A program made the translations under genes and the position numbers. The notes under the pieces are model-generated. The model worked only from the letters and a program-made list of their open reading frames with translations, made no database searches and was not told where the DNA came from. From an uncultured Flavobacteriales bacterium (GTDB lineage: Bacteria > Bacteroidota > Bacteroidia > Flavobacteriales_D > Crocinitomicaceae), in NCBI GenBank assembly GCA_913056215.1, contig CAJXMN010000014.1, positions 1 to 39,786 on the forward strand: 39,786 nt of DNA, given 5' to 3'. This document shows, piece after piece, positions 17,256 through 25,724 of this stretch. Every line of letters starts with the position of its first letter. The stretch's first letter is position 1.

Positions 17256-18827
17256 ATGACAGCAATTAATCAATCCATTTCAGGAGACACTGCATCGCTG
17301 AACACCCAACAAAAAATAGGTGCAGGAATTGGAGCTACTGGTCTCATCATACTTTTACTGGCCTCATTCAATGTGGGGTTTCAACCACTTTGGTTATGGC
17401 TCACCATTTCTCTAGCCGCTATTGCCGGAGGTATATTGTGGTACACCCGCGCCACATATGTAGGTCACCCTGAAGGAATAAAAAATGATGGCGTTTATTT
17501 TAGGTCACTAACCTCTAAAGGTTTATATGGATATCTTGCAGGTGTAGGGCTCACTGGATTTTATATCATTTTATACTTCTATCCCGAATACATTGGTCTG
17601 GTTGAAGGGTCGAGCAACGAGGGAATAATCCAGCTTTTTGACCCGCTTAGTAAAAGCCTTAATGGAAACCCTGCTAGTCAATGGTTCGTATACGGAACAC
17701 TTTACACACTAGCGATATTGTTTTTTGGAATTAAATTTATCATCAAATACCGGCACAGTCGCTACCACATTATAAGAACAGCATCCGTCATGTTCTTTCA
17801 ATTGGCCTTCGCCTTTCTAATTCCAGAATTCATGGCGCGCCTCAATGGTGATGGATTAAATTTACCCTACTACGACCTTAAAAATATATGGCCCCTCAAC
17901 TACTACAACTTTGATCAATACCGCGTTGATAAGATGATCAATTCGGGTACAATAGGCATGGCATTACTCATTTTTGGAATTGCCTCTATCTTTATTATCA
18001 CTCCCATTCTCACCTATTTTTACGGAAAGCGCTGGTATTGCTCGTGGGTTTGTGGTTGTGGAGGTCTAGCAGAAACAGCTGGCGATTCTTTCAGACAGCT
18101 GAGTGACAAATCGACGAGGGCCTGGAAAATAGAACGCTGGTTAATTCATTCTGTGGTGGTATTTGTTACCATTTCGACTGTTGCCGTTGTTCACTCTTAC
18201 CTTGGAACAGATACGAGCAAATACTGGTTGACGAAATCTGCTTTCTTATGGATCGTTGGTGGCATTCTTACCCTTATTTTCGCTTGGGTAATGCTGTTCA
18301 AACGTCATAAATTTCAAAAAGATGCGCTTTACGGAGCCGTGGGCTTTTTCGTGGTCATTATTGCATTCATGGGTATTCATGGCCTATCAGATACAGAACA
18401 TATTTTCCTGGTAGAAAAACAAACGGTTCGCGGCGGATACGGCTTTTTAATCGGGTCGATCTTTTCTGGAGTTATCGGCACTGGTTTTTATCCTATCCTC
18501 GGAAATCGCGTTTGGTGTCGCTTCGGGTGTCCAATGGCTGCTATTCTAGGTTTTCAGCAAAAACTACTTTCGCGATTTAGAATTACGACCAACGGCGGTC
18601 AGTGTATTTCATGTGGAAACTGCTCTACTTATTGCGAAATGGGGATTGACGTTCGCGCTTATGCTCAGAAAGGACAAAACATTGTACGCTCTTCGTGCGT
18701 GGGTTGTGGTGTTTGCTCCTCGGTTTGTCCACGGGGCGTGCTCAAGTTAGAAAATGGTCCTTCAGAAGGTCGGGTAGATGACAATCCAATTATAATAGGG
18801 CACGACAATCAACCACGACTTCAATAA
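17256..18827 (+). CDS. Polytopic membrane protein with two [4Fe-4S] clusters (NapH/NosR-like)
   Basis: A 523-residue inner-membrane protein with about eight transmembrane helices. Two Cys motifs lie at membrane edges, YCSWVCGCGG (Cys262, 266, 268) and WCRFGCP (Cys421, 425), as in the NapH/NosR/CcoG polyferredoxin group. The C-terminal domain holds two ferredoxin clusters: CISCGNCSTYC (450, 453, 456, 460) and CVGCGVCSSVCP (481, 484, 487, 491). Family relatives move electrons between membrane carriers and redox enzymes. With the flavoprotein just upstream it looks like an NAD(P)H-fed electron-transfer unit. The terminal acceptor is not encoded nearby. The A-rich sequence before the ATG is typical of initiation in this phylum. 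Confidence 0.85.
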   Translation: MTAINQSISGDTASLNTQQKIGAGIGATGLIILLLASFNVGFQPLWLWLTISLAAIAGGILWYTRATYVGHPEGIKNDGVYFRSLTSKGLYGYLAGVGLTGFYIILYFYPEYIGLVEGSSNEGIIQLFDPLSKSLNGNPASQWFVYGTLYTLAILFFGIKFIIKYRHSRYHIIRTASVMFFQLAFAFLIPEFMARLNGDGLNLPYYDLKNIWPLNYYNFDQYRVDKMINSGTIGMALLIFGIASIFIITPILTYFYGKRWYCSWVCGCGGLAETAGDSFRQLSDKSTRAWKIERWLIHSVVVFVTISTVAVVHSYLGTDTSKYWLTKSAFLWIVGGILTLIFAWVMLFKRHKFQKDALYGAVGFFVVIIAFMGIHGLSDTEHIFLVEKQTVRGGYGFLIGSIFSGVIGTGFYPILGNRVWCRFGCPMAAILGFQQKLLSRFRITTNGGQCISCGNCSTYCEMGIDVRAYAQKGQNIVRSSCVGCGVCSSVCPRGVLKLENGPSEGRVDDNPIIIGHDNQPRLQ

Positions 18828-18843
18828 TTAGGGAAAACCCTCA

Positions 18844-18874
18844 TTGTGTAATTGTAGAACAATTCATACCTTTG
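18844..18874 (+). promoter_or_regulatory. Promoter of the duplicated lipoprotein gene
   Basis: TTG (18844-18846), 20 bases, then TACCTTTG (18867-18874), matching both Bacteroidota promoter elements. The spacer contains a small palindrome, ATTGTAGAACAAT. The ATG follows 37 bases after the box. Confidence 0.75.
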
Positions 18875-18911
18875 TTCATTGAACAACATAGTAATTAAAA
18901 ACTAATTCACA

Positions 18912-20177
18912 ATGAAAACTACACAATTATTCACCTTTATTATAGGAACAGCAATTGTATTGGCTTCTTGTAAAAAAGAAGGATGTACAGATCAATCAGC
19001 AACAAATTACGACCCTAATGCGGAGAACGATGATGGGTCTTGTGTTTACGATGGTTCTGGCGGAAACAACGATGGTGGAGATGGTGATGATAACACAGAT
19101 AACCTTCAAAATTTAGCGGGTAACGAAAGTTCTCCCCTGACAATATCTGATGTTCATTCCGATAACAGTGTTTATGATTATTATATCGATGGTACTTGGG
19201 AAATCAATGCAGCAGTAACAATTGAACCTGGCGTTCGCATTTTGATGAAATCAGGTGCTCAAGTAGAAGTTAATGAAAATGGCTCACTGACTGCCATCGG
19301 AACGGGAGCAAATAAAATTGCTTTTATTGGTGAACAAGCTGTACCAGGTTACTGGAATTATATTCGTTTTGATGCTTCAAACAATCCTAATAACGAACTG
19401 ACATACGTTGAAGTGAAGCACGCTGGTGGTGACGATTATTACCTGAGTAACGCAGCTGTATTTGTGCGGGGAAAGTCACGACTTAAAATGAACAATACAC
19501 TAATTCAAAACAGTGCCCGCCGCGGTTTAAAAGTTAATGCTGCTGATGGACTCTTAACCGAATTTAGCAACAACACAATTTCAGACTGTGAATCTCACTC
19601 CATTTATTTGCATAACCTGGGTCATCTAGCAAATTTTGCAGGAAATAATAATCTAAGCACTGGTAACACCTACAATAAAATTCAAGTTGGTGGTAATCCA
19701 GTAGGATCTCCTGTCGATATTCCTAATGTAAATTCAACAATTTTACTTGAAGAAACGTCTGATATCAATGCAGATGTGACAATTGCAGCTGGGAACTATT
19801 TTGAAATGGGATCTGGTGCAAAAATTGAAGTGAATAGTAACGGGTCTTTAGCCATGATTGGGAACGCCTCCAACCCTATTACAATCACAGGAAAGCAAGA
19901 AGTTAAAGGTTACTGGAAGTGCATTCGCTTCGACGATAGTAATAACCCTTCAAACGAAATGCAATACGTTGACGTTTCTTATGGGGGTGGTGAAGACTAT
20001 TATTTAGAAAACGCTATGATCTTCGTTAGATCCAGCGGATACTTAACAATGGGTAACTCAAGTGTTACATATAGTGAACGAGACGGAGTGAAAGTAAACT
20101 CAACGGATGGTACCTTCAATGATGAAGGAACTAACACCTTCTCGAATAACGATGGTCAAGATGTAAATCTTCCATAA
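18912..20177 (+). CDS. Lipoprotein with duplicated beta-helix-like domain
   Basis: A 421-residue lipoprotein. The lipobox LASC gives lipidated Cys20. Next comes GCTDQSATNYDPNAENDDGSC (residues 25-45 in part), a motif widespread in secreted Bacteroidota proteins, with two Cys that may bond. An Asp/Gly/Asn-rich linker (48-66) follows. The rest is two copies of a ~125-residue unit, at about 96-223 and 285-412. Both contain a VTI-type strand, a GAxxEVNxNGSL turn, GYWxxIRFDxSNNPxNE, and G-x-DYYLxNAxxFVR. The regular short strands suggest a right-handed parallel beta-helix, as in carbohydrate-active or adhesive surface proteins, but no catalytic residues are identifiable. It is transcribed alone from a strong promoter and ends in a terminator. 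Confidence 0.85.
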   Translation: MKTTQLFTFIIGTAIVLASCKKEGCTDQSATNYDPNAENDDGSCVYDGSGGNNDGGDGDDNTDNLQNLAGNESSPLTISDVHSDNSVYDYYIDGTWEINAAVTIEPGVRILMKSGAQVEVNENGSLTAIGTGANKIAFIGEQAVPGYWNYIRFDASNNPNNELTYVEVKHAGGDDYYLSNAAVFVRGKSRLKMNNTLIQNSARRGLKVNAADGLLTEFSNNTISDCESHSIYLHNLGHLANFAGNNNLSTGNTYNKIQVGGNPVGSPVDIPNVNSTILLEETSDINADVTIAAGNYFEMGSGAKIEVNSNGSLAMIGNASNPITITGKQEVKGYWKCIRFDDSNNPSNEMQYVDVSYGGGEDYYLENAMIFVRSSGYLTMGNSSVTYSERDGVKVNSTDGTFNDEGTNTFSNNDGQDVNLP

Positions 20178-20202
20178 TTGAAAATTTATTTTGTATAATT
20201 TG

Positions 20203-20232
20203 AGGGCGGTTTTAGCGAATCGCCCTTTTTTT
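20203..20232 (+). terminator. Rho-independent terminator after the lipoprotein
   Basis: AGGGCG (20203-20208) pairs with CGCCCT (20221-20226), followed by a run of T to 20232. The next ATG is only 14 bases further on. Confidence 0.85.
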
Positions 20233-20245
20233 AAAAGCTAACGTT

Positions 20246-20845
20246 ATGAAGAAATTTTTAACATTAATAATTGTCATCCTCTTTTTACTTCCTTCTTCCA
20301 CCTTGCAGGCTCAAGCTTATCGGCAGGATCAAGTATATGTGAACGCAGGAGTCAGCTTTGCTTTTAATTGGTATCGGCCGACAGTTAATGCATTTTGGAA
20401 TGACTACAATTATTCCTTTACCCCTCCCCTTATCGTGAGTGTGGAAAAAGGATTGTCCGAATATTTCAGTGCAGGTGTTTATGGTACGCATCGCAGTTAT
20501 GGTTGGGACTACAAACGTATTGATGGATTTTATGAAAATCGCTATACCCGCATGTCTTTTGGAGGACGAGTATCGCTGCACTACGTTGATTTGTTAAACG
20601 AGCATCTCGACCTCGGGCTGCCTGCTGGAGAACTCGATTTGTATATCACTGGAATCTTAGGGTTTAATACTTATAAAGAGTCAATAACGCGACCTTCATA
20701 TCGTGAAACAGATCGCGATCTCGACTTTTTCATCGGACCTGTTTTAGGCGCACGTTATTTTTTCAGCAATAATTTTGGTGTCTATCTAGAAGCTGGACGC
20801 GGTAGTCTTGGACTTGCGAACGGTGGGATCACACTCAAATTCTAG
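20246..20845 (+). CDS. Small outer-membrane beta-barrel-like protein
   Basis: A 199-residue protein with a signal peptide (residues 1-23, LQAQA). The mature part alternates aromatic or hydrophobic with polar residues in strands such as VYVNAGVSFAFNWY, YFSAGVYGTHRSYGW, RMSFGGRVSLHYVDLL, LDLYITGILGFNTY, FFIGPVLGARYFF and FGVYLEAGRGSLG. It ends in GITLKF, with a C-terminal Phe as in outer-membrane barrels. The size fits an eight-strand barrel. No specific function can be assigned. It lies between two terminators, just behind the first, and no clear promoter was found for it, so it may depend on read-through from the lipoprotein gene. Confidence 0.75.
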   Translation: MKKFLTLIIVILFLLPSSTLQAQAYRQDQVYVNAGVSFAFNWYRPTVNAFWNDYNYSFTPPLIVSVEKGLSEYFSAGVYGTHRSYGWDYKRIDGFYENRYTRMSFGGRVSLHYVDLLNEHLDLGLPAGELDLYITGILGFNTYKESITRPSYRETDRDLDFFIGPVLGARYFFSNNFGVYLEAGRGSLGLANGGITLKF

Positions 20846-20855
20846 TAGATCACTT

Positions 20856-20897
20856 GGAAAAAGAATGGGTATTCCATATATGCATTCTTTTTCCTTT
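20856..20897 (+). terminator. Terminator with 12-bp perfect stem
   Basis: GGAAAAAGAATG (20856-20867) pairs perfectly with CATTCTTTTTCC (20883-20894) and is followed by TTT. The stem is AT-rich and the loop is 15 bases. It follows the beta-barrel gene by 10 bp. Confidence 0.7.
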
Positions 20898-20978
20898 AAT
20901 TTCTATTTCACTTTAGTACCACCATAACTTCTGAATTGATCCTAATTTAAAAAGTATCACTTTTTATGAGGGTTTTGC

Positions 20979-20986
20979 TATTTTTG
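20979..20986 (+). promoter_or_regulatory. -7 box of the histidine kinase gene (TATTTTTG)
   Basis: A perfect TAnnTTTG element ends four bases before the ATG at 20991, the same spacing as at xerD and at the tRNA-Ser 5' end. The -33 region is T-rich without a clear TTG. Confidence 0.55.
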
Positions 20987-20990
20987 TTCT

Positions 20991-22853
20991 ATGGAGCAAA
21001 AATCAATTTTCACTTTCCTGGCTATTTGTTTTTTTATAGCGACACAGGTCTGTGGTCAGGATTTGTTTCAAAAAGATTCAACTCTAATTGAACAACACAT
21101 TTCGCAACTTCTTTCGGACACTTCAATCATTGAACAACCAAAAGACGTTGAAGCAGCACTCAAACAGCAATTAGACCATCAACTAAATGACAACACTAGA
21201 AGTTTTATACATTTTAACGTGGCAAAGTATTATTTTGTTAAAGGCCAATTGACACAATCCCTCGGCTACATCCATGAACAAAATATGCCTGACACCCTAC
21301 AATTCTTTCCGAAAATCAAGAATTTGGAGGGTGTCATTTATAGTCTTCAACGTAATCACAACAAAGCTGTTGAAGCCTATCTCAAGGCTGCTGAAAGCTA
21401 TGCCAAACAAAATAAAATTATTCGGCAACATGTGGTTTATAACAACATTGCAAACATCTATCTCGCCTTAGGCGATTATGCTCAAGCACACAAATACAGC
21501 AAAAAATGTTTCAGTGTCATCGGTAATCATCCTGAAAATGAAAATTACCATACGATGAGGGGAATACTCGCTTTATGTGAGGTGAACCTGGGGAATTATC
21601 AAGCCGCAAAACGTCACTTGGAGGCACTCAAATCTACAGATTTAGAAAAAAAAATACTCGCCAAAATCATCACACTTTATGTAGAGGCTGAATACGAACG
21701 TGCTCAAAACAACTATCATAGCTCTATCAAACTTGCCAATTCAAGCTTAGCACTGAGCCAACAACATCAACGTCAACAATATATTCTCATCAGTCACATC
21801 ATTTTGATGAAGAATTATAATACCCTGGCTAAATACGACCGCGCTATTGAGCATGGAGAATCAGCGCAAAGTGTTTTGATCGCAACACATAATCCGACCG
21901 TAAAACACACTATATTTTCTGGTCTTTCTAAAGCCTATGCGGGAATTGGTAAATACAAGAAAGCTTATTCATTTCAGAAAACTTCCGATTCTCTTCGATC
22001 CATTGACCGTAGAAAAGAAAATCGAGCTAAGATTGATAGTTTAATGGTACAATTTGAAACTATTGAGACGCAAAATGAAGTCCTGCAACAACGCAATCAA
22101 ATTCAGCAACAAAATCGAACGATTCAACAACGTAACGACTTTATCCAGCTCATGATATTCATCCTCATACTTATACTATTTCTTAGCGCTATAGGTATTT
22201 TCCTATATCGGCAAAAATTGGCCATTGAACGTAATAAATCGGAAAAGAACATTCTACGTGCACTCAATGAAGGAGAAGAAAAAGAACGTCAACGCATAGC
22301 CTCTGAATTACATGATGGTATTGCATCTGAATTGACTGCACTCAAAATAGCACTTGAACAAAAGGATATTGAGAACGATAACTTCCTGCGTATGACAGCT
22401 CATATCCATGAAGGAGTGCGGCGAATTTCTCATAACCTTTCGCCTATTCACCTGAATGAAATGGGCTTGACAAAAGCAATCAAAACATTTGTTGAAACCA
22501 ATGCAACCTCTAATCAAATCAATTTTTATAGCAATATTACCTCACCCTTGGAATTGTCTCGCAACACGACCTTAATTCTATACAGAGGCACACAGGAAAT
22601 CATTCAAAACGCCCTCAAACATGCTCAAGCTAAAAATATAGATGTTCAGATTATTCGCAATGAAGATCAATTATCCATAAGTGTTGAAGATGATGGTATA
22701 GGCTTTGATACAACAGATCAATCAAAAACGATCGGACTTAATTCGCTACGACAAAGAATTGCTTCTATAGGAGGAGAACTTACTTTTGATTCTACGATTC
22801 GCTCTGGAACTACAATATTTATTTCAATACCTGTCAATGATGGAAAAAAGTAA
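20991..22853 (+). CDS. TPR-containing sensor histidine kinase (NarL-partner type)
   Basis: A 620-residue sensor kinase. A signal-like N-terminus (MEQKSIFTFLAICFFIATQVCGQ) puts the input region outside the membrane. Residues ~50-345 form tetratricopeptide-like helical repeats (for example AVEAYLKAAESYAKQNKI, NIANIYLALGDYAQAHKY). A coiled coil rich in Gln follows, then one transmembrane helix (~382-404). The HisKA_3 motif ERQRIASELHDGIASELTALK has phospho-accepting His441. The HATPase domain (~520-617) shows EIIQNALKHAQA, VEDDGIGFD and GLNSLRQRI. The signal is unknown. The 3' end overlaps the response-regulator start, so the pair is coupled. Confidence 0.92.
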   Translation: MEQKSIFTFLAICFFIATQVCGQDLFQKDSTLIEQHISQLLSDTSIIEQPKDVEAALKQQLDHQLNDNTRSFIHFNVAKYYFVKGQLTQSLGYIHEQNMPDTLQFFPKIKNLEGVIYSLQRNHNKAVEAYLKAAESYAKQNKIIRQHVVYNNIANIYLALGDYAQAHKYSKKCFSVIGNHPENENYHTMRGILALCEVNLGNYQAAKRHLEALKSTDLEKKILAKIITLYVEAEYERAQNNYHSSIKLANSSLALSQQHQRQQYILISHIILMKNYNTLAKYDRAIEHGESAQSVLIATHNPTVKHTIFSGLSKAYAGIGKYKKAYSFQKTSDSLRSIDRRKENRAKIDSLMVQFETIETQNEVLQQRNQIQQQNRTIQQRNDFIQLMIFILILILFLSAIGIFLYRQKLAIERNKSEKNILRALNEGEEKERQRIASELHDGIASELTALKIALEQKDIENDNFLRMTAHIHEGVRRISHNLSPIHLNEMGLTKAIKTFVETNATSNQINFYSNITSPLELSRNTTLILYRGTQEIIQNALKHAQAKNIDVQIIRNEDQLSISVEDDGIGFDTTDQSKTIGLNSLRQRIASIGGELTFDSTIRSGTTIFISIPVNDGKK

Positions 22854-23481
22854 TTTGAACATATTAATTACGGACGATCACGCCATGATTCTGCAGGGAC
22901 TGCACGCTTACATCAACCGACAGCGACCCAATTACGTGGTTTACACTGCAGAAACGAAAGCAGCGATGGACAAACATCTCGAGCAAAATGCAATTGATGT
23001 TTTGTTACTGGATTTAATGATTGGGAAAACAGACGCCCGATTTTTTATCAAATCGCTTAAAGCGAAATACGATGATTTAAAAATTATCGTGATCAGCTCC
23101 CACGAAACCAATGAAATTGTTAAAACACTCATCAACAATGGCGTTAACGGATTTGTAGGTAAATCTCATTCCTCCGAATATATTTTAGAAGCTATTGATC
23201 AATCTCAAGAAAAGTCGTTTTACCTGGACCCTAAAATGGAGAAAAAGTGGGAGCAAACGGCAGATCGTTCCGTGAATGACGACATTCATCTGACGAAAAG
23301 AGAACTGGAAGTTTTACAGGAAACACTCAAGGGGTCATCCATCAGAGCAATTGCCGATGCACTTTTTCTTTCCGAAAAAACCATCGAAAATCACCGCTCC
23401 AATTTATTCAGCAAATTTGAGGTGAAAAATGTAACAACTTTGGTCAAAAAAGCGATGCTTCTGGGGTACCACGAAACATAA
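22837..23481 (+). CDS. LuxR/NarL-family response regulator
   Basis: A 214-residue response regulator. The receiver domain (~8-125) has acidic Asp13 and Asp14, phospho-acceptor Asp59 (VLLLDLMIG) and conserved Lys109 (GFVGKS). The C-terminal HTH (150-212) contains LTKRELEVL, IRAIADALFLSEKTIENHRSNLFSKF, a LuxR/GerE domain. The longer open frame begins at a TTG at 22786 deep inside the kinase gene. I chose the ATG at 22837 (a second ATG is at 22840) because the receiver starts directly after it. It overlaps the kinase by 17 bases and is surely its partner. The target genes are unknown; the T9SS cargo gene just downstream is one candidate. Confidence 0.92.
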   Translation: MMEKSNLNILITDDHAMILQGLHAYINRQRPNYVVYTAETKAAMDKHLEQNAIDVLLLDLMIGKTDARFFIKSLKAKYDDLKIIVISSHETNEIVKTLINNGVNGFVGKSHSSEYILEAIDQSQEKSFYLDPKMEKKWEQTADRSVNDDIHLTKRELEVLQETLKGSSIRAIADALFLSEKTIENHRSNLFSKFEVKNVTTLVKKAMLLGYHET

Positions 23482-23564
23482 TTCCTTTAGCGCAACTTGG
23501 ATGAACAAATTATTTGGGAGTAAACTTTTTAAGTTACCAGCTATTTTTATAACTTGAGCAAGAC

Positions 23565-24953
23565 ATGAAAGAATTATTTCATTTAATCACTGTGCTAACT
23601 TTGACTTTCTCCCTCTCGGCACAAGGTCAATACGATAAATGTTACTTTGGAAGTGCAGGTATTGATTTCGGCGGCTGGTTTCCAACTGCTCTAACTGATA
23701 GCGAAATGGAAACATCAGAAAGTGCTGTATCAATGTGCAGTCCTCAGGGAGATTTGTTGTTTTATTCAAATGGTGGAAGTAGCCCTACAGTTCCTGGTGT
23801 TGCTGGTGCAGTATGGAATGCCAACCACGATATTATGGAAAACGGACTCCTCGGTGACTCCAGCGGTTGTATTAGTTCTTTTCAGGGGGCGGTCGCTTTC
23901 CCTTTTACTGGCACCTCTACTGGCACCTCTACCAAAACAGGTTCAGGCATGTACTACATTTTTATGAGAGACTGTGCAGAAAGTAGTTTCTCTCCACCCA
24001 ACTATAACTCAGGTCTCACCTATTGTGAAATAGACATGAGCGCGAACAGCGGTTTAGGAAAAGTAGTATCAAAAAACAACGTCGTTATTCCATTCCAGTC
24101 GGGTGGAACAGTCAAAACAAATCATGAACCTGTCACCGCAATATTACACGACAATAATCAGGACTGGTGGTTGTTCTCCTACAACAACGACTCCCTTTAT
24201 AGCCTTCAAATTACACAAAACGGCATCAGTCAATATCGCTCATACTTCAAAGGTAAGGGATCACTCGTTTTTTCTCCGGATCGAAAGCTGGTTGCAGCGG
24301 GCCATGAACTCTATTCTTTTAATGCGTTTACGGGTGATTTATCACATCTTTCCTCATTACCCAATGGAAGATATGCTTTCTCTCCAGACGGTCAAAAACT
24401 CTACAGAGTCGATCAAGAACTGATCCAATATGATGTTTCCAGTAGTAACATCCTTAGTTCTGCCGTGACGATCGCGTCAGGAATTGATTGCAATCAGCTA
24501 TACCTAGCACCTGATGGCCGTATTTACTTATACAAGTATGGTGTTACATATCTCCCCGGATATATTGATTGCCCCAATGCAACAGGTATCAATTGTGGTT
24601 TTTCGCTTTCATCCATAGATCTGAATGGTCGCAATGCCAAAAGAGGGTTTACAAATATCCCAGCCAACTACCTCTTCAAAGAAAGTTACGATTGTAATCT
24701 GAGTAATGAAGAACTCCAACATTCATCTGATCAAATCCGGCTATATCCCAATCCCGCTAAAGAGGAATTAAACATCATATTACAAGGATCAGAGTACCCT
24801 ATCCGATGTTCAGTTCATAGCCTCAAAGGAAAACAACTATTCCATCAAACGATCCACCACAAACAAACCACTATAGATATCTCGAAATGGTCTCCTGGCA
24901 TTTATTATTTCAGAAGTGATCAAACAATTAAAAAACTGATTATACAACCCTAA
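23565..24953 (+). CDS. Secreted T9SS cargo protein, beta-propeller-like
   Basis: A 462-residue secreted protein with a signal peptide (residues 1-20, SLSAQG). The central part has beta-propeller-like strands, for example SLVFSPDRKLVAAGHELYSF, RYAFSPDGQKLYRVD and QLYLAPDGRIYLYKY, comparable to PD40/WD40-like blades, and several Cys that could form disulfides. The last ~75 residues start at IRLYPNPAKEELNI and end in GIYYFRSDQTIKKLIIQP, a type A T9SS sorting domain, so it should reach the cell surface. A 12-bp tandem duplication inside it encodes TGTSTGTS. It stands alone between the two-component genes and the glycosyltransferase operon. No catalytic function is evident. Confidence 0.85.
   Translation: MKELFHLITVLTLTFSLSAQGQYDKCYFGSAGIDFGGWFPTALTDSEMETSESAVSMCSPQGDLLFYSNGGSSPTVPGVAGAVWNANHDIMENGLLGDSSGCISSFQGAVAFPFTGTSTGTSTKTGSGMYYIFMRDCAESSFSPPNYNSGLTYCEIDMSANSGLGKVVSKNNVVIPFQSGGTVKTNHEPVTAILHDNNQDWWLFSYNNDSLYSLQITQNGISQYRSYFKGKGSLVFSPDRKLVAAGHELYSFNAFTGDLSHLSSLPNGRYAFSPDGQKLYRVDQELIQYDVSSSNILSSAVTIASGIDCNQLYLAPDGRIYLYKYGVTYLPGYIDCPNATGINCGFSLSSIDLNGRNAKRGFTNIPANYLFKESYDCNLSNEELQHSSDQIRLYPNPAKEELNIILQGSEYPIRCSVHSLKGKQLFHQTIHHKQTTIDISKWSPGIYYFRSDQTIKKLIIQP
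23907..23930 (+). repeat. 12-bp in-frame tandem duplication
   Basis: ACTGGCACCTCT occurs twice in tandem (23907-23918 and 23919-23930). It encodes two copies of Thr-Gly-Thr-Ser in a Gly/Thr/Ser-rich loop of the T9SS cargo protein and keeps the frame. Confidence 0.9.
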
Positions 24954-24977
24954 ATACTGTAGCTTTTATAATTATCG

Positions 24978-24985
24978 TAAGTTTG
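24978..24985 (+). promoter_or_regulatory. -7 box of the glycosyltransferase operon (TAAGTTTG)
   Basis: A perfect TAnnTTTG element 25 bases before the ATG at 25011. No clear TTG at -33. Confidence 0.5.
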
Positions 24986-25010
24986 CCAAAAGCCATTCGT
25001 CAAAGTTGAC

Positions 25011-25724
25011 ATGAATCTTAACATGAAGGTTGAGCACCAACATATTTTCGTAGTTATACCTGCGTTCAACGAAGAGCAGTCCATAGGTAAAGTGATTGCT
25101 GAAATCCCACTCATTGATAAAAAAAATGTTATCGTAGTAAGCAACAACTCTACAGACGCTACGGAAAAAGTGGCACTAGAAGCTGGCGCGACAGTGCTGT
25201 CAGAACAACGAAAAGGTTATGGATGGGCATGTCTTAAAGGGATCGATCATGCTATTGAAGAAAGTGCTGAAATTATTGTCTTTATGGACGGGGATTACTC
25301 CGATTTTCCCGAACAAATGACGAACGTAATCGCTCCTATATTGGATAAAAATATGGATCTCGTCATAGGATCTCGCGCACTCGGACAAAAAGAAAAAGGA
25401 TCAATGACCTTCCCGCAAGTGTTTGGCAATTGGTTATCAACACATTTGTTGAAAATTTTTTACCGGGCTCATTTCACAGACCTTGGACCTTTTCGCGCAA
25501 TTAAAACGCACGCATTACAAAAGCTCCAAATGTCAGATAAAACCTACGGTTGGACGATTGAAATGCAAATAAAAGCAGCTCAACATCAGCTTCATTTTTG
25601 TGAAGTTCCCGTCGATTATAAACAGCGAATTGGAACCTCAAAAGTAAGTGGAACCATAAAAGGTGCTGTTTTGGCAGGAATAAAAATTATCTTTGCAGTG
25701 TTTAAGTACAAATTTGTGCGATGA
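25011..25724 (+). CDS. GT2 glycosyltransferase, polyprenyl-phosphate-sugar synthase-like
   Basis: A 237-residue GT-A enzyme like dolichyl-phosphate mannose/glucose synthases. It has VVIPAFNEEQSIGKVI (14-29), VVSNNSTDAT, the metal-binding MDGDYSDFPEQM, GSRALG, and FTDLGPFRAIK ending the catalytic domain. No transmembrane tail is present, so it is a soluble or peripheral form. Such enzymes load a sugar from a nucleotide donor onto undecaprenyl phosphate, to be used by integral-membrane GT-C enzymes. One is encoded two genes downstream, which supports this role. ATG 25011 is used; ATG 25023 (residue 5) is a possible alternative start. Its stop overlaps the next start by 4 bases (ATGA). Confidence 0.85.
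   Translation: MNLNMKVEHQHIFVVIPAFNEEQSIGKVIAEIPLIDKKNVIVVSNNSTDATEKVALEAGATVLSEQRKGYGWACLKGIDHAIEESAEIIVFMDGDYSDFPEQMTNVIAPILDKNMDLVIGSRALGQKEKGSMTFPQVFGNWLSTHLLKIFYRAHFTDLGPFRAIKTHALQKLQMSDKTYGWTIEMQIKAAQHQLHFCEVPVDYKQRIGTSKVSGTIKGAVLAGIKIIFAVFKYKFVR

Noticed and set aside
18829-18842. AGGG-AAA-CCCT mini-hairpin after the polyferredoxin gene
   Set aside because: The stem is only about four to five pairs with no T run; too weak for a terminator call.
22786-22836. TTG start for the response regulator, 17 codons upstream
   Set aside because: The receiver domain begins right after the ATG at 22837; the extra residues are only the other frame of the kinase C-terminus.
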